Source of the DNA: Fibrobacter sp. UBA1313
Lineage (GTDB): Bacteria; Fibrobacterota; Fibrobacteria; Fibrobacterales; Fibrobacteraceae
Direction of reading: 5' to 3'
Assembly (NCBI GenBank): GCA_002307115.1
Contig: DBTP01000022.1
Span: 4,945-15,754 of the forward strand
DNA: 10,810 nucleotides
In this document: positions 1-6,687 of the stretch, piece by piece
How positions within the stretch are numbered: the first letter of the stretch is position 1
Layout: the number at the start of each line of letters is the position of its first letter
Program-made: the position numbers and the translations under genes
The notes under the pieces: model-generated
Seen by the model: the letters and a program-made list of their open reading frames with translations, nothing else
Told to the model about the DNA's origin: nothing
Databases searched by the model: none

Positions 1-952
1 TCATGCGACCTTCCAACATGGCGACGATATCGTCATCTCGCACCAGGCGGCCTTGGCTTGCCCACAAAGCGGCTTCTCGCATGACAGCGTCTATAGAGGC
101 CCGTTTCTGATTGACGCGCAATTTTTCACGTTCACGGAGCATTTCTAAAATATTGGCATTCAACTCAGGGTCATTGGAAATATGTGTCGTTTCATTGGCC
201 ATTTCTTCAGCAAATTCAGAGTTGTTTTTGCGACGATAAAGCCAAATCGGGCCTAAGTGTTCCCCTTGGCGAAACACAACTTCATCGGTCTTGATCATTT
301 CCATAAGTGCCATAAAAGTCACCGCAGCAACAATGGGGTGAGCATCTCGGCCTAACAAATCTTCGAAAAGAGCCCTACCGTTGTGAGCAAGGAAATTACT
401 GATAAATTGCTGACGGTCTTCAATCGTCACATAATCAAGTTCAATGTGGTGAATATTTTCGTGACCATGAGATTTAAGACTCTTTTGAAATGCTCTAAAA
501 AGCTGCCAAATATTGGCATCGGCAAGAGTATCATCTTCGGCTTGGGACTTCTCTAAACGTCCCCGATAAAAGACCCCAAAATGATCTGATTCTTTTCCTT
601 GAAGATCCTTCGCGACTTGCTTGTAACGCTGATATTCAAGCATCTGCTTAATAAACTCATCCCGTTCCAAATCAAACTCATCAAGGGCTTCTTGGGTTTG
701 CTCCTCTTTTGGCAAAAGTTCGCGCACCTTCATCGCCATCAGGCGACTTGCCATGAGCAAAAAATCTCCCGCAGCGGAAAGATCTGCCTGCGTAATATCC
801 TTCATCCAGGCAAGATACTGGTCCGTGATTTCGGCGATGGAAATGGCACTCGGAGCGACTTCATTCTTTTGTACAAGGTACAGCAACAAGTCCATCGGGC
901 CTTCAAAGGCACCAATATGAACTTCGTAGTCTTCTTGTAACTGGGAAAGCAT
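1..952 (-). CDS. scpA: Segregation and condensation protein A (kleisin), 3' end outside window
   Basis: ScpA is the kleisin subunit that bridges the Smc ATPase heads and, with ScpB, forms the condensin-like complex that compacts and segregates the chromosome. The frame is open from an ATG at 952 to the window edge (317 residues, no stop seen). The N-terminus has the family signature: 'YEVHIGAFEGPMDLLLYLV' at residues 9-27, then an ITDQYLAWM stretch near 42-50 and a helical segment with MASRLMAMKVRELLP. The C-terminal part (AVTFMALMEMIK, then 'VVFRQGEHLGPIWL') fits the winged-helix Smc-binding end, followed by an acidic and basic extension. At 317+ residues it is somewhat longer than the usual 230-280. 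The start codon overlaps the glmS stop (TAATG) and has a GGTGGA ribosome-binding site, which implies translational coupling. scpB may follow beyond the edge, but this cannot be seen. Confidence 0.93.
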   Translation of the reverse strand, partial: MLSQLQEDYEVHIGAFEGPMDLLLYLVQKNEVAPSAISIAEITDQYLAWMKDITQADLSAAGDFLLMASRLMAMKVRELLPKEEQTQEALDEFDLERDEFIKQMLEYQRYKQVAKDLQGKESDHFGVFYRGRLEKSQAEDDTLADANIWQLFRAFQKSLKSHGHENIHHIELDYVTIEDRQQFISNFLAHNGRALFEDLLGRDAHPIVAAVTFMALMEMIKTDEVVFRQGEHLGPIWLYRRKNNSEFAEEMANETTHISNDPELNANILEMLREREKLRVNQKRASIDAVMREAALWASQGRLVRDDDIVAMLEGRM

Positions 953-2781
953 TATTCCACCGTGACGCTTTTCGCCAAGTTGCGAGGTTGATCCACGTCA
1001 TTGCCGCGTAAAACGGCCATGTGGTAAGCAAGCAACTGCAAAGGAACGCAGGTTAAAACAGGCATCAACATCGAGAGGGTTTGCGGAACATGAATGACAT
1101 AATCCGCAAAGTCATCCAGTGTGGTACAATCCGTGGTAGTCACCACAATCACGCGACCGCCGCGAGCTTTAATTTCACGGACGTTAGAAAGAATCTTATC
1201 AAACAAAGCGTCCTTTGGAGCGACAACGACCACAGGCATGTTGGCATCAATGAGAGCAATCGGGCCGTGTTTCATTTCAGCCGCCGGATAACCTTCTGCG
1301 TGAATGTAGCTGATTTCCTTGAGTTTCAATGCGCCTTCCATAGCGACCGGATAATTGTAGTGTCGACCCAAGTAAAGGAAGTTATTCGCAGAGGCAAACT
1401 GCTTTGCAATTTCGCGAATGGAATCCGAAAGTTTTAAAGTCTCTTCCACTTTGTTCGGCAAATCAGAAATAGCCTTGGCAATTTCAATTCCATCTTCAAA
1501 TGAAACGCGACGTTGACGTCCTAAAAGCAAGGCTATCATCGCAAGGACAGTCACCTGTGAAGTGAACGCTTTGGTACTTGCCACACCGATTTCCGGACCG
1601 GCATGCAAATAAACTCCCCCGTTAGAAGCCCGTGCAATCGAGGAGCCCACCGCGTTACAAATGCCAAGCACCGTAGCACCTTTGTTCTGCGCTTCTTTAA
1701 GTGCCGCGAGAGTATCCGCCGTCTCACCCGATTGAGAAATAGTCAAAACCAAAGTACCAGGATCAATAATCGGATTCCGGTAGCGAAATTCGGAGGCGTA
1801 TTCCACTTCCACCGGAATACCCGCCAAATCCTCAATCATGTATTCGCCAACCATGCCCGCATAATAACTCGTGCCACACGCGGTAATAATAATGCGACGG
1901 ATGGAACGAAGTTCATTGATGTTGGAATCCAAACCAGACAGTTTTGCAGAACCTTCTCCCAAGAGCAAACGACCACGCATCGTGTTGCGTAAAGATTCCG
2001 GTTGCTCAAAAATTTCCTTGAGCATAAAATGATCAAAGCCGCCCTTCGCCACGGCTTCCACATCAAAATCCACTTGCTGCACATCGCGCTGCACGGTTTG
2101 GCTGTTCAAATTCAAAAGTTCATAGCCAGAAGTTTTCGCGACGACAACATCGTTATCATCCAGGTACACTACTTTTTGAGTGTAGTTCACAATCGCAGAA
2201 ACGTCGCTTGCAAGAAAATATTCCCCAGCTTCACCAATACCCAAAACAAGAGGACTCCCACGGCGAGCGCCAATGATGACATCAGGTTCATCTTCGCAAA
2301 TCACAGCGATGCCAAAAGCACCTTCCAATTTCGCAAGTGCTTGCAGAACCGCCGTTTTGAGATCCCCTTTATAAAAACGGGCAATCAGATGAGGAATCAC
2401 TTCTGTATCGGTTTCAGAAAGGAACTTGATTCCTTCGGATTCTAGCTTGGCTTTGATGCTTATGTAGTTTTCGATGATGCCGTTATGAACTACTGATATT
2501 TTGCCATTATAACTTTTATGCGGATGCGCATTTGCTTCGGTAGGGGCTCCATGAGTCGCCCAACGCGTGTGGGCAATTCCCACAGTTCCGTGCATCGAGT
2601 GGCCTTTTATTTTATTTTCCAGAGCCGCAATCTTACCCGAAGAACGTTCCGTCTCAATTTTATTATTGCATAGGATCGCCACACCCGCGCTATCATAACC
2701 GCGGTATTCGAGTTTCTTGAGCCCCCCAATCAAAATGGGGAGCGCTTCTTTATTTCCGATATAACCGACGATTCCGCACAT
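952..2781 (-). CDS. glmS: Glutamine--fructose-6-phosphate aminotransferase (isomerizing)
   Basis: Cytoplasmic enzyme that makes glucosamine-6-phosphate from fructose-6-phosphate using glutamine amide nitrogen, the first committed step to UDP-GlcNAc. At 609 residues it matches the E. coli length. It begins Met-Cys-Gly-Ile, so Cys2 becomes the N-terminal nucleophile of the glutaminase domain (about 1-240) after Met removal. HTRWATHG (71-78) and HNGIIENY (99-106) are glutaminase motifs. The isomerase half has two SIS domains: CGTS at 302-305, SQSGETADT at 349-357, and EIGVASTKAFTSQ at 397-409. The C-terminal DQPRNLAKSVTVE contains the Lys (604 here, 603 in E. coli numbering) that forms the Schiff base with sugar phosphate. 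It lies 25 nt after glmM with only a weak Shine-Dalgarno (TTTGGAT). That gap is too short for a glmS ribozyme, so control by that element is ruled out at this spot. Confidence 0.98.
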   Translation of the reverse strand: MCGIVGYIGNKEALPILIGGLKKLEYRGYDSAGVAILCNNKIETERSSGKIAALENKIKGHSMHGTVGIAHTRWATHGAPTEANAHPHKSYNGKISVVHNGIIENYISIKAKLESEGIKFLSETDTEVIPHLIARFYKGDLKTAVLQALAKLEGAFGIAVICEDEPDVIIGARRGSPLVLGIGEAGEYFLASDVSAIVNYTQKVVYLDDNDVVVAKTSGYELLNLNSQTVQRDVQQVDFDVEAVAKGGFDHFMLKEIFEQPESLRNTMRGRLLLGEGSAKLSGLDSNINELRSIRRIIITACGTSYYAGMVGEYMIEDLAGIPVEVEYASEFRYRNPIIDPGTLVLTISQSGETADTLAALKEAQNKGATVLGICNAVGSSIARASNGGVYLHAGPEIGVASTKAFTSQVTVLAMIALLLGRQRRVSFEDGIEIAKAISDLPNKVEETLKLSDSIREIAKQFASANNFLYLGRHYNYPVAMEGALKLKEISYIHAEGYPAAEMKHGPIALIDANMPVVVVAPKDALFDKILSNVREIKARGGRVIVVTTTDCTTLDDFADYVIHVPQTLSMLMPVLTCVPLQLLAYHMAVLRGNDVDQPRNLAKSVTVE

Positions 2782-2806
2782 AGTTTAAATCCAAAGGGTT
2801 AAAATA

Positions 2807-4147
2807 TTAAATCCATTTTTCAACGCGGGCACAAAGAGCTTCCGCTGCTTCTGCCGTGGGTGCTTCGGCAATCACACGAATAATAGGTTCCGTGTTGGAG
2901 GCACGCACATGCACCCAACTATTCTCACTCCCAAGCCACAAACCATCACGAGTATCGGCTTTCCAACCCGCAAATTCCTTTTGGACTTCGGGCAAAATGG
3001 CGGACACTGGTTTTGCACCCAACGCAAACTTCTTTTTAGGCATCGCGTAACGCGGATTACCTAACACATAGTCTTCGGGGCCCTTTTGGTGACGAGCCAT
3101 CCAAGAAAGCACCAGTGCTACAGCCACCAAAGAATCCCGTCCGTAATGGAGCGCGGGCAAAATAACGCCGCCATTCCCTTCACCACCGATGACACAACCT
3201 TGCTCCATCATCTGTAAGCTCACATTAATCTCACCCACTTTCGAACGTGTACAGGGCACACCATATTTGGCCGCTACATCTTCATTCATACGAGAAGTCG
3301 AAAGATTCACGCACACTGAACCTGGATTAGAGGAAAGAACCTCATCCATAGAAATGGCAAGAGTGTACTCTTCGCCAATGGCAGCACCGTTTCCATCCAC
3401 AATGGCACAACGATCCGCATCGGGATCCACAGCAAAACCAATAGCACAGTGATTTGCCTTTACTGCTTTTTGCAAGTCGCCCAAGTTCTCTGGGGTCGGC
3501 TCTGCACCGCGGGGAAAAGTACCGTCTGGGTTACAATGCACGCGAACCACATGACAGCCGAGAGCCTCTAACAGGCGAGGCACAATGTAAGAACCCGCAC
3601 CATTCACAGAATCAATCGCCACCTTAAATTTGGCTTTGCGAATAGCATCCACATCCACACAAGGCAACAAAAGAGTCCCCTCAATATGCAACGCGTCTCC
3701 ATCTTCCAGATAAGAGTGATTCCCCATTTGACGATAATCGGGATATTTAAAATCATTGGCATCTGCCAAGGCAAATAATTTATGGACTTCAACTGGGCCC
3801 AAAAATACGCCATCGTGATTGAGGAATTTGAGAGCATTCCATTCCAGCGGATTGTGGCTTGCGGTAATAATAATGCCACCATCAGCGTGTGTATGCGTCA
3901 CAAATAATTCCACACTAGGCGTCGTCGCTAGGCCCACATCCACCACATGCACACCACACATGCGGCAAAAACCGGACACAAACGAAGCAATCTGTTCCCC
4001 CGTCGGGCGAGAATCGCGACCGATCACCACTTTCTTCGCCCCCGTGACCTCCAGGAAAGCTTTCACATGGGTCATCAAAACCAGAGGTGTCAGCGTATCG
4101 CCGACAATACCACGAATCCCTGAAACAGAGCGCATCAAAACAGACAT
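2807..4147 (-). CDS. glmM: Phosphoglucosamine mutase (alpha-D-phosphohexomutase family)
   Basis: Interconverts glucosamine-6-phosphate and glucosamine-1-phosphate, the step after GlmS. The protein has 446 residues, close to the usual 445. The four phosphohexomutase landmarks are present in order: active-site serine loop TASHNP with Ser97 as the phosphoserine; metal-binding DPDADR at 241-246; sugar-binding GEGNGG at 322-327; and phosphate-binding RASNTEP at 415-421. The N-terminus reads SVSGIRGIVGD rather than the FGTDGIRG of E. coli-type GlmM, and the active-site context is TASHNPLEWNALKFL. As I recall, this is the form seen in Bacteroidota/Chlorobi and archaeal enzymes. A phosphomannomutase/phosphoglucomutase activity cannot be excluded from motifs alone, but the glmS neighbour favours GlmM. 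A good ribosome-binding site, GGAAGGA, lies 5-6 nt before the ATG. It is the first gene of the glmM-glmS-scpA unit. Confidence 0.92.
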   Translation of the reverse strand: MSVLMRSVSGIRGIVGDTLTPLVLMTHVKAFLEVTGAKKVVIGRDSRPTGEQIASFVSGFCRMCGVHVVDVGLATTPSVELFVTHTHADGGIIITASHNPLEWNALKFLNHDGVFLGPVEVHKLFALADANDFKYPDYRQMGNHSYLEDGDALHIEGTLLLPCVDVDAIRKAKFKVAIDSVNGAGSYIVPRLLEALGCHVVRVHCNPDGTFPRGAEPTPENLGDLQKAVKANHCAIGFAVDPDADRCAIVDGNGAAIGEEYTLAISMDEVLSSNPGSVCVNLSTSRMNEDVAAKYGVPCTRSKVGEINVSLQMMEQGCVIGGEGNGGVILPALHYGRDSLVAVALVLSWMARHQKGPEDYVLGNPRYAMPKKKFALGAKPVSAILPEVQKEFAGWKADTRDGLWLGSENSWVHVRASNTEPIIRVIAEAPTAEAAEALCARVEKWI

Positions 4148-4169
4148 ACCGATCCTTCCATAAAGCCCT

Positions 4170-4199
4170 AATATATAATCGAAAATTACAAAATTTAAA
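4170..4199 (-). promoter_or_regulatory. Candidate promoter for glmM-glmS-scpA
   Basis: Reading the minus strand, TTTAAA (4199-4194) is followed after 18 nt by TATATT (4175-4170). These match the sigma-70 consensus at 4/6 and 5/6 positions. Transcription would start near 4163, leaving a short leader that still holds the GGAAGGA ribosome-binding site. The region is very AT-rich, so chance matches are likely. Confidence 0.35.
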
Positions 4200-4280
4200 C
4201 ATGGCTAACGATAGCCCCCCTCCGAATACGGACTCATAATAGATATATTGAATCCATTTAGATTCGCCAAAAGGAAAGTA

Positions 4281-5069
4281 ATGAAAAACATCCTCACCGT
4301 AATAATTACCCTCGCCCTATTTGTTGCCGTGTGTAGTGCAAAATGCACTGACATGTATTTCAACTCCGTCACACAACGCGACAGCACCATGGATCTTGAT
4401 TCTGCTTACATCACTCAAGGAACGAATCACTATTCTTACAAATACATTTACACCAACGGTTCACTGGATAGTGTTATCTATACAATTTTCTCTACAAATA
4501 CAGTCAGCGTCACCAAGTATCATACAGACGAAAGTCAACTTCTTAATACGGCTCGTGAATATGTCACTTCAAAAAGTATTTCTGGGGATTCCGTGTACCA
4601 AATCGCAGATTACTATTCCAATGGGATTTTAACCTCAAAATCAACAACGACATCAACCGCTTCGACAGGAATTGCCATCACCATCGCTGTTAATCAAGAA
4701 AATAAAGGTTACTCTACGGAATACCAATTAAAAAATGATACCCTTTTTGCCAAAGACACCTCCTTCACCAACCAAAACGAAAAAACTTCGTACTACACCA
4801 ATAACGCCGAAGGCGTTTGCCAAATCTATAATGCGCCCAACGATAGCCTTACCGGGACGCTTGCAATAAGTTATGTAGAGAACCGAATTTTTTTCTCAAG
4901 GATTGAAGGGGACTATCTTAATACCGTTATTTACAAATACAAATCAACAGCGGCCCTCCCACAAATCCGCAATGCGCCTGTGAAAACGCAAACAAAGCAA
5001 AATTTTGACTTGACGGGAAGAAAGATCCACTCGCAGAATAAAAATCACATCATGATTTTTGCGAAATAA
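4281..5069 (+). CDS. Exported protein of unknown function with T9SS-like C-terminal tail
   Basis: I do not recognise a named family. The chosen ATG at 4281 has AAGGAAA four nt upstream, whereas the in-frame ATG at 4248 has no such site, so the product is 262 residues. Residues 1-20 form a signal peptide: MKNIL, a hydrophobic core, then VCSA with a likely cut before Lys21-Cys22. A lipobox reading is weak. The mature part is rich in Ser, Thr, Tyr and Asn with alternating hydrophobics, suggesting beta-strands (for example YSYKYIYTNGSLDSVIYTI). The last 25 residues read NFDLTGRKI...HIMIFAK, resembling the 'DLxGRxV ... GIYIxK' pattern of type A type IX secretion tails, but without a clear preceding Ig-like domain. 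It is divergent from glmM and convergent with the KTSC gene, so probably monocistronic. Surface or periplasmic location is likely; function is unknown. Confidence 0.8.
   Translation: MKNILTVIITLALFVAVCSAKCTDMYFNSVTQRDSTMDLDSAYITQGTNHYSYKYIYTNGSLDSVIYTIFSTNTVSVTKYHTDESQLLNTAREYVTSKSISGDSVYQIADYYSNGILTSKSTTTSTASTGIAITIAVNQENKGYSTEYQLKNDTLFAKDTSFTNQNEKTSYYTNNAEGVCQIYNAPNDSLTGTLAISYVENRIFFSRIEGDYLNTVIYKYKSTAALPQIRNAPVKTQTKQNFDLTGRKIHSQNKNHIMIFAK
5040..5060. terminator. Possible weak bidirectional terminator hairpin
   Basis: AAAAATCA (5040-5047) and TGATTTTT (5053-5060) form an 8-bp inverted repeat with a CATCA loop, followed by a T-rich run when read on the minus strand. It lies inside the 3' end of the exported-protein gene and just past the stop of the convergent KTSC gene, where a shared terminator would be expected. 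The stem has only one G-C pair, so it would be weak. Confidence 0.25.
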
Positions 5070-5074
5070 AACAA

Positions 5075-5281
5075 CTAAACTCTCCTGGGATTATGCTGTT
5101 TAATATGAGCATGGAAAAATGAACCCTTTGAGGCAGAGGCCATCAACACTTGGTACATGGATTCTGAAACAGGCGAATATTGATAGACTCCTCCTTTGAT
5201 AAATCCAACTTCCAAAGTTTGAGTGGTGACATCATAGCCGATATCTCGAATGTCCGATGACGAAACGGGGAACCTTTGCAT
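5075..5281 (-). CDS. KTSC-domain small protein
   Basis: A 68-residue, single-domain protein matching the KTSC domain, so named because it also occurs at the C-terminus of some lysyl-tRNA synthetases. The matching features are SSSDIRDIGYD at 7-17, TLEVGFIKGGVYQYSPV at 22-38 with the central Y-x-Y motif at 33-35, MYQVLMASASKGSFF at 42-56 and HIKQ at 59-62. The domain's biochemical role is unknown; RNA binding has been suggested for the family but nothing in this sequence tests it. The start is well supported by AGGAGGG five to six nt before the ATG. Five nt separate its stop from that of the convergent exported-protein gene, and it diverges from the amidotransferase gene. A weak promoter may lie on the minus strand at 5339-5311 (TTGAAT, 17 nt, TACCTT). 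Confidence 0.85.
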   Translation of the reverse strand: MQRFPVSSSDIRDIGYDVTTQTLEVGFIKGGVYQYSPVSESMYQVLMASASKGSFFHAHIKQHNPRRV

Positions 5282-5331
5282 CTACCCTCCTAGTGGTTAT
5301 CTTAGGTGTTAAGGTAAGCAAAAACGCAGAA

Positions 5332-5347
5332 AAATTCAACTGAATTT
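5332..5347. promoter_or_regulatory. Dyad in divergent promoter region, candidate operator
   Basis: A perfect 7-bp inverted repeat, AAATTCA-AC-TGAATTT, sits midway between the divergent KTSC and amidotransferase genes. It overlaps the possible -35 of the KTSC gene (minus strand TTGAAT) and abuts the possible -35 of the amidotransferase gene. This placement suits a shared regulator site, but no regulator is encoded nearby and the sequence is AT-rich. Confidence 0.3.
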
Positions 5348-5375
5348 CAAAGCCTATTCTTTTGTTTTCTAAAAT
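5346..5375 (+). promoter_or_regulatory. Candidate promoter for the amidotransferase gene
   Basis: TTCAAA (5346-5351) is followed after 18 nt by TAAAAT (5370-5375), matching sigma-70 at 4/6 and 5/6. Transcription would start near 5382, giving a leader of about 33 nt before the ATG at 5415. This also argues against the GTG at 5379 as the start codon. Confidence 0.4.
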
Positions 5376-5414
5376 TAAGTGATCAAAGGCGCCCTCTTTT
5401 TATACGGAGAACTT

Positions 5415-6089
5415 ATGAAAGCTCATTATTTGCAACATGTTCCTTTTGAAGGCCTTGGCCACATCGAAAACTGGCTTCTCAAAAATAACTACGAGATTAC
5501 CGCCACAAAATTCTTTGACAATGCCGATTTACCCGATGTAGAATCCATCGATAGGCTTTTTATTATGGGTGGTCCCATGAGTATAAACGACGAGGACATT
5601 TACCCTTGGTTGCGATTAGAGAAAGATTTTGTGCGACGTTACATTGCGACAGGGAAACCCGTTGTTGGTTTTTGCCTTGGGGCTCAAATGCTTGCCAACG
5701 TACTGGGAGCAAAAGTTCACTCCAACCCTTGCAAAGAGATCGGATGGTATACCATTCAGCCTTGTACGAGCGCATTGAAGCCCTTTTTAGGGGAATCTGA
5801 AATTGTTTTCCATTGGCATGGGGAAACGTTCGATTTACCAGAGCACGCCATACGCTTGGCCGAAAGTGAAGCTTGCTTGAATCAAGCATTTCAATTCAAG
5901 AATTCTGTGTTTGGATTTCAATTTCACTGGGAAGAAACACCAGAGACAGTAGACAATATCATCGCTCACTGCCAAAACGAACTCACCACAGGACCGTTTA
6001 TTCAAGATGCAGAAAAGATTAGGTCTTTGACCAAGCAATATTACCTACAAGCGAATACAGCCCTTGAGGCCTTTTTAGCACACCTTTAG
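5415..6089 (+). CDS. Class I glutamine amidotransferase-like protein (GuaA N-domain type)
   Basis: Stand-alone GATase class I protein of 224 residues. A catalytic triad is visible: nucleophile Cys87 in GFCLGAQML (85-93), with His171 and Glu173 in FQFHWEE (168-174). RLFIMGGPMSINDE (47-60) is the oxyanion-side loop, and EIVFHWHGETFDLP (129-142) matches the substrate-side stretch common in GMP synthase-like amidotransferases of this group. No synthetase domain follows, so the ammonia acceptor, or whether it instead hydrolyses a gamma-glutamyl compound, is unknown. The ATG at 5415 is preferred over the GTG at 5379 because GGAGA lies four nt upstream and MKAHYLQHVPFEGLG is a typical start for these proteins. 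It diverges from the KTSC gene. Its stop overlaps that of the convergent 80-residue gene by 4 nt. Cytoplasmic; no signal peptide. Confidence 0.88.
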   Translation: MKAHYLQHVPFEGLGHIENWLLKNNYEITATKFFDNADLPDVESIDRLFIMGGPMSINDEDIYPWLRLEKDFVRRYIATGKPVVGFCLGAQMLANVLGAKVHSNPCKEIGWYTIQPCTSALKPFLGESEIVFHWHGETFDLPEHAIRLAESEACLNQAFQFKNSVFGFQFHWEETPETVDNIIAHCQNELTTGPFIQDAEKIRSLTKQYYLQANTALEAFLAHL

Positions 6090-6328
6090 ACAATGACTCC
6101 CGTCCAGTAATGAATCCCTTTTTCGGTGTTGCCCACCAAGGCGGAATCAATGATTCTTTCCAGATCTACTGTATATTGGCATTTGTAAATCTTGCTGAAT
6201 TCACTCTCCACCTCATCAACCACAATGCCCAACAACGAATTTTCTATTTCATTGAAAATCCGTTTCGCATTGCTCGATTCATCGTTAACAGTAACCTTGA
6301 CTCGTTGTGTTTGGCAATTCGGATTCAT
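6086..6328 (-). CDS. Small hypothetical protein, 80 residues
   Basis: I do not recognise this protein. The ATG at 6328 is preceded by AAGGAG eight nt upstream; an in-frame TTG at 6352 would add eight residues but overlaps that ribosome-binding site. The sequence is acidic and compact with no signal peptide or membrane segment. It starts MNPNCQTQRVKVTVNDESSN, suggesting an early beta-strand, followed by an amphipathic helix (AKRIFNEIENSLLGIVVDEVE). Cys5 and Cys53 are the only cysteines. The stop codon overlaps the stop of the convergent amidotransferase by 4 nt. Its composition and the good ribosome-binding site favour it over the antisense 98-codon frame at 6110-6406, which has neither. Function is unknown, and it could be lineage-restricted. 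Confidence 0.65.
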   Translation of the reverse strand: MNPNCQTQRVKVTVNDESSNAKRIFNEIENSLLGIVVDEVESEFSKIYKCQYTVDLERIIDSALVGNTEKGIHYWTGVIV

Positions 6329-6687
6329 GATGTGCTCCTTTTTAAAACTCAAGACATGAAGACCGAACCCATTGAGGATTTATCTTTTTACGCCTTTCGT
6401 TACTAATGAATCTAAGTTTTAATCCCAAAATGCCAATAGTCCGTTAGGGTGCCTCTGGGCTTAAAAAGCGTCTAATTCGTTGATTGACAACAAATAAGCA
6501 AACAGAATAATAACCTAGCAAACTAGTAGGTTTTGTCTTGGATCTTTCTTTGATAAAAAGAAAAGAAATAAATTTTATTCAATGGCTTTTTTGCTTCAGC
6601 ATCAAATTTGACAATGTCACCATTTTATTTTGTTTTTGCCTAATTTTTTCTAATTTCATTTTATTGATTACCTGTATTTGGGAGCCT
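6329..6687. other. 359-nt AT-rich intergenic region with a promoter
   Basis: This gap separates the divergent 80-residue gene and the hydrolase. It holds the ribosome-binding site and upstream region of the former and one strong rightward promoter (listed separately). It also holds a small CTAG-CAAA-CTAG dyad at 6515-6526 near the expected transcription start. From 6538 to 6687 it is open in frame with the hydrolase and would encode a hydrophobic stretch if the TTG at 6538 were used. I see no RNA gene, riboswitch or convincing small gene. Confidence 0.5.
6484..6511 (+). promoter_or_regulatory. Strong sigma-70-like promoter for the hydrolase gene
   Basis: TTGACA (6484-6489), a perfect -35 match, is followed after 16 nt by AATAAT (6506-6511), which matches the -10 consensus at 5/6. 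Transcription would start near 6518, so the ATG at 6688 would have a leader of about 170 nt, while the in-frame TTG at 6538 would have only about 20 nt. Confidence 0.6.

Noticed and set aside
2782..2806. Possible glmS ribozyme or other leader element upstream of glmS
   Set aside because: The glmM-glmS gap is 25 nt, far too short for the ribozyme, and contains no structured sequence.
4203..4216. GGCTA-ACGA-TAGCC hairpin beside a run of C's between glmM and the exported-protein gene
   Set aside because: It is only 5 bp with no T-run on either side at the right distance, and it lies between divergent starts where a terminator is not expected.
6110..6406. A 98-codon plus-strand frame opposite the 80-residue gene
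   Set aside because: There is no ribosome-binding site at its ATG, and the minus-strand frame has AAGGAG, a tight stop overlap and more protein-like composition.
6353..6480. Looked for a tRNA or riboswitch in the gap (a GGTTCG-like T-loop string near 6361-6367 on the minus strand)
   Set aside because: No acceptor stem, anticodon arm or CCA-side pairing could be built around it.
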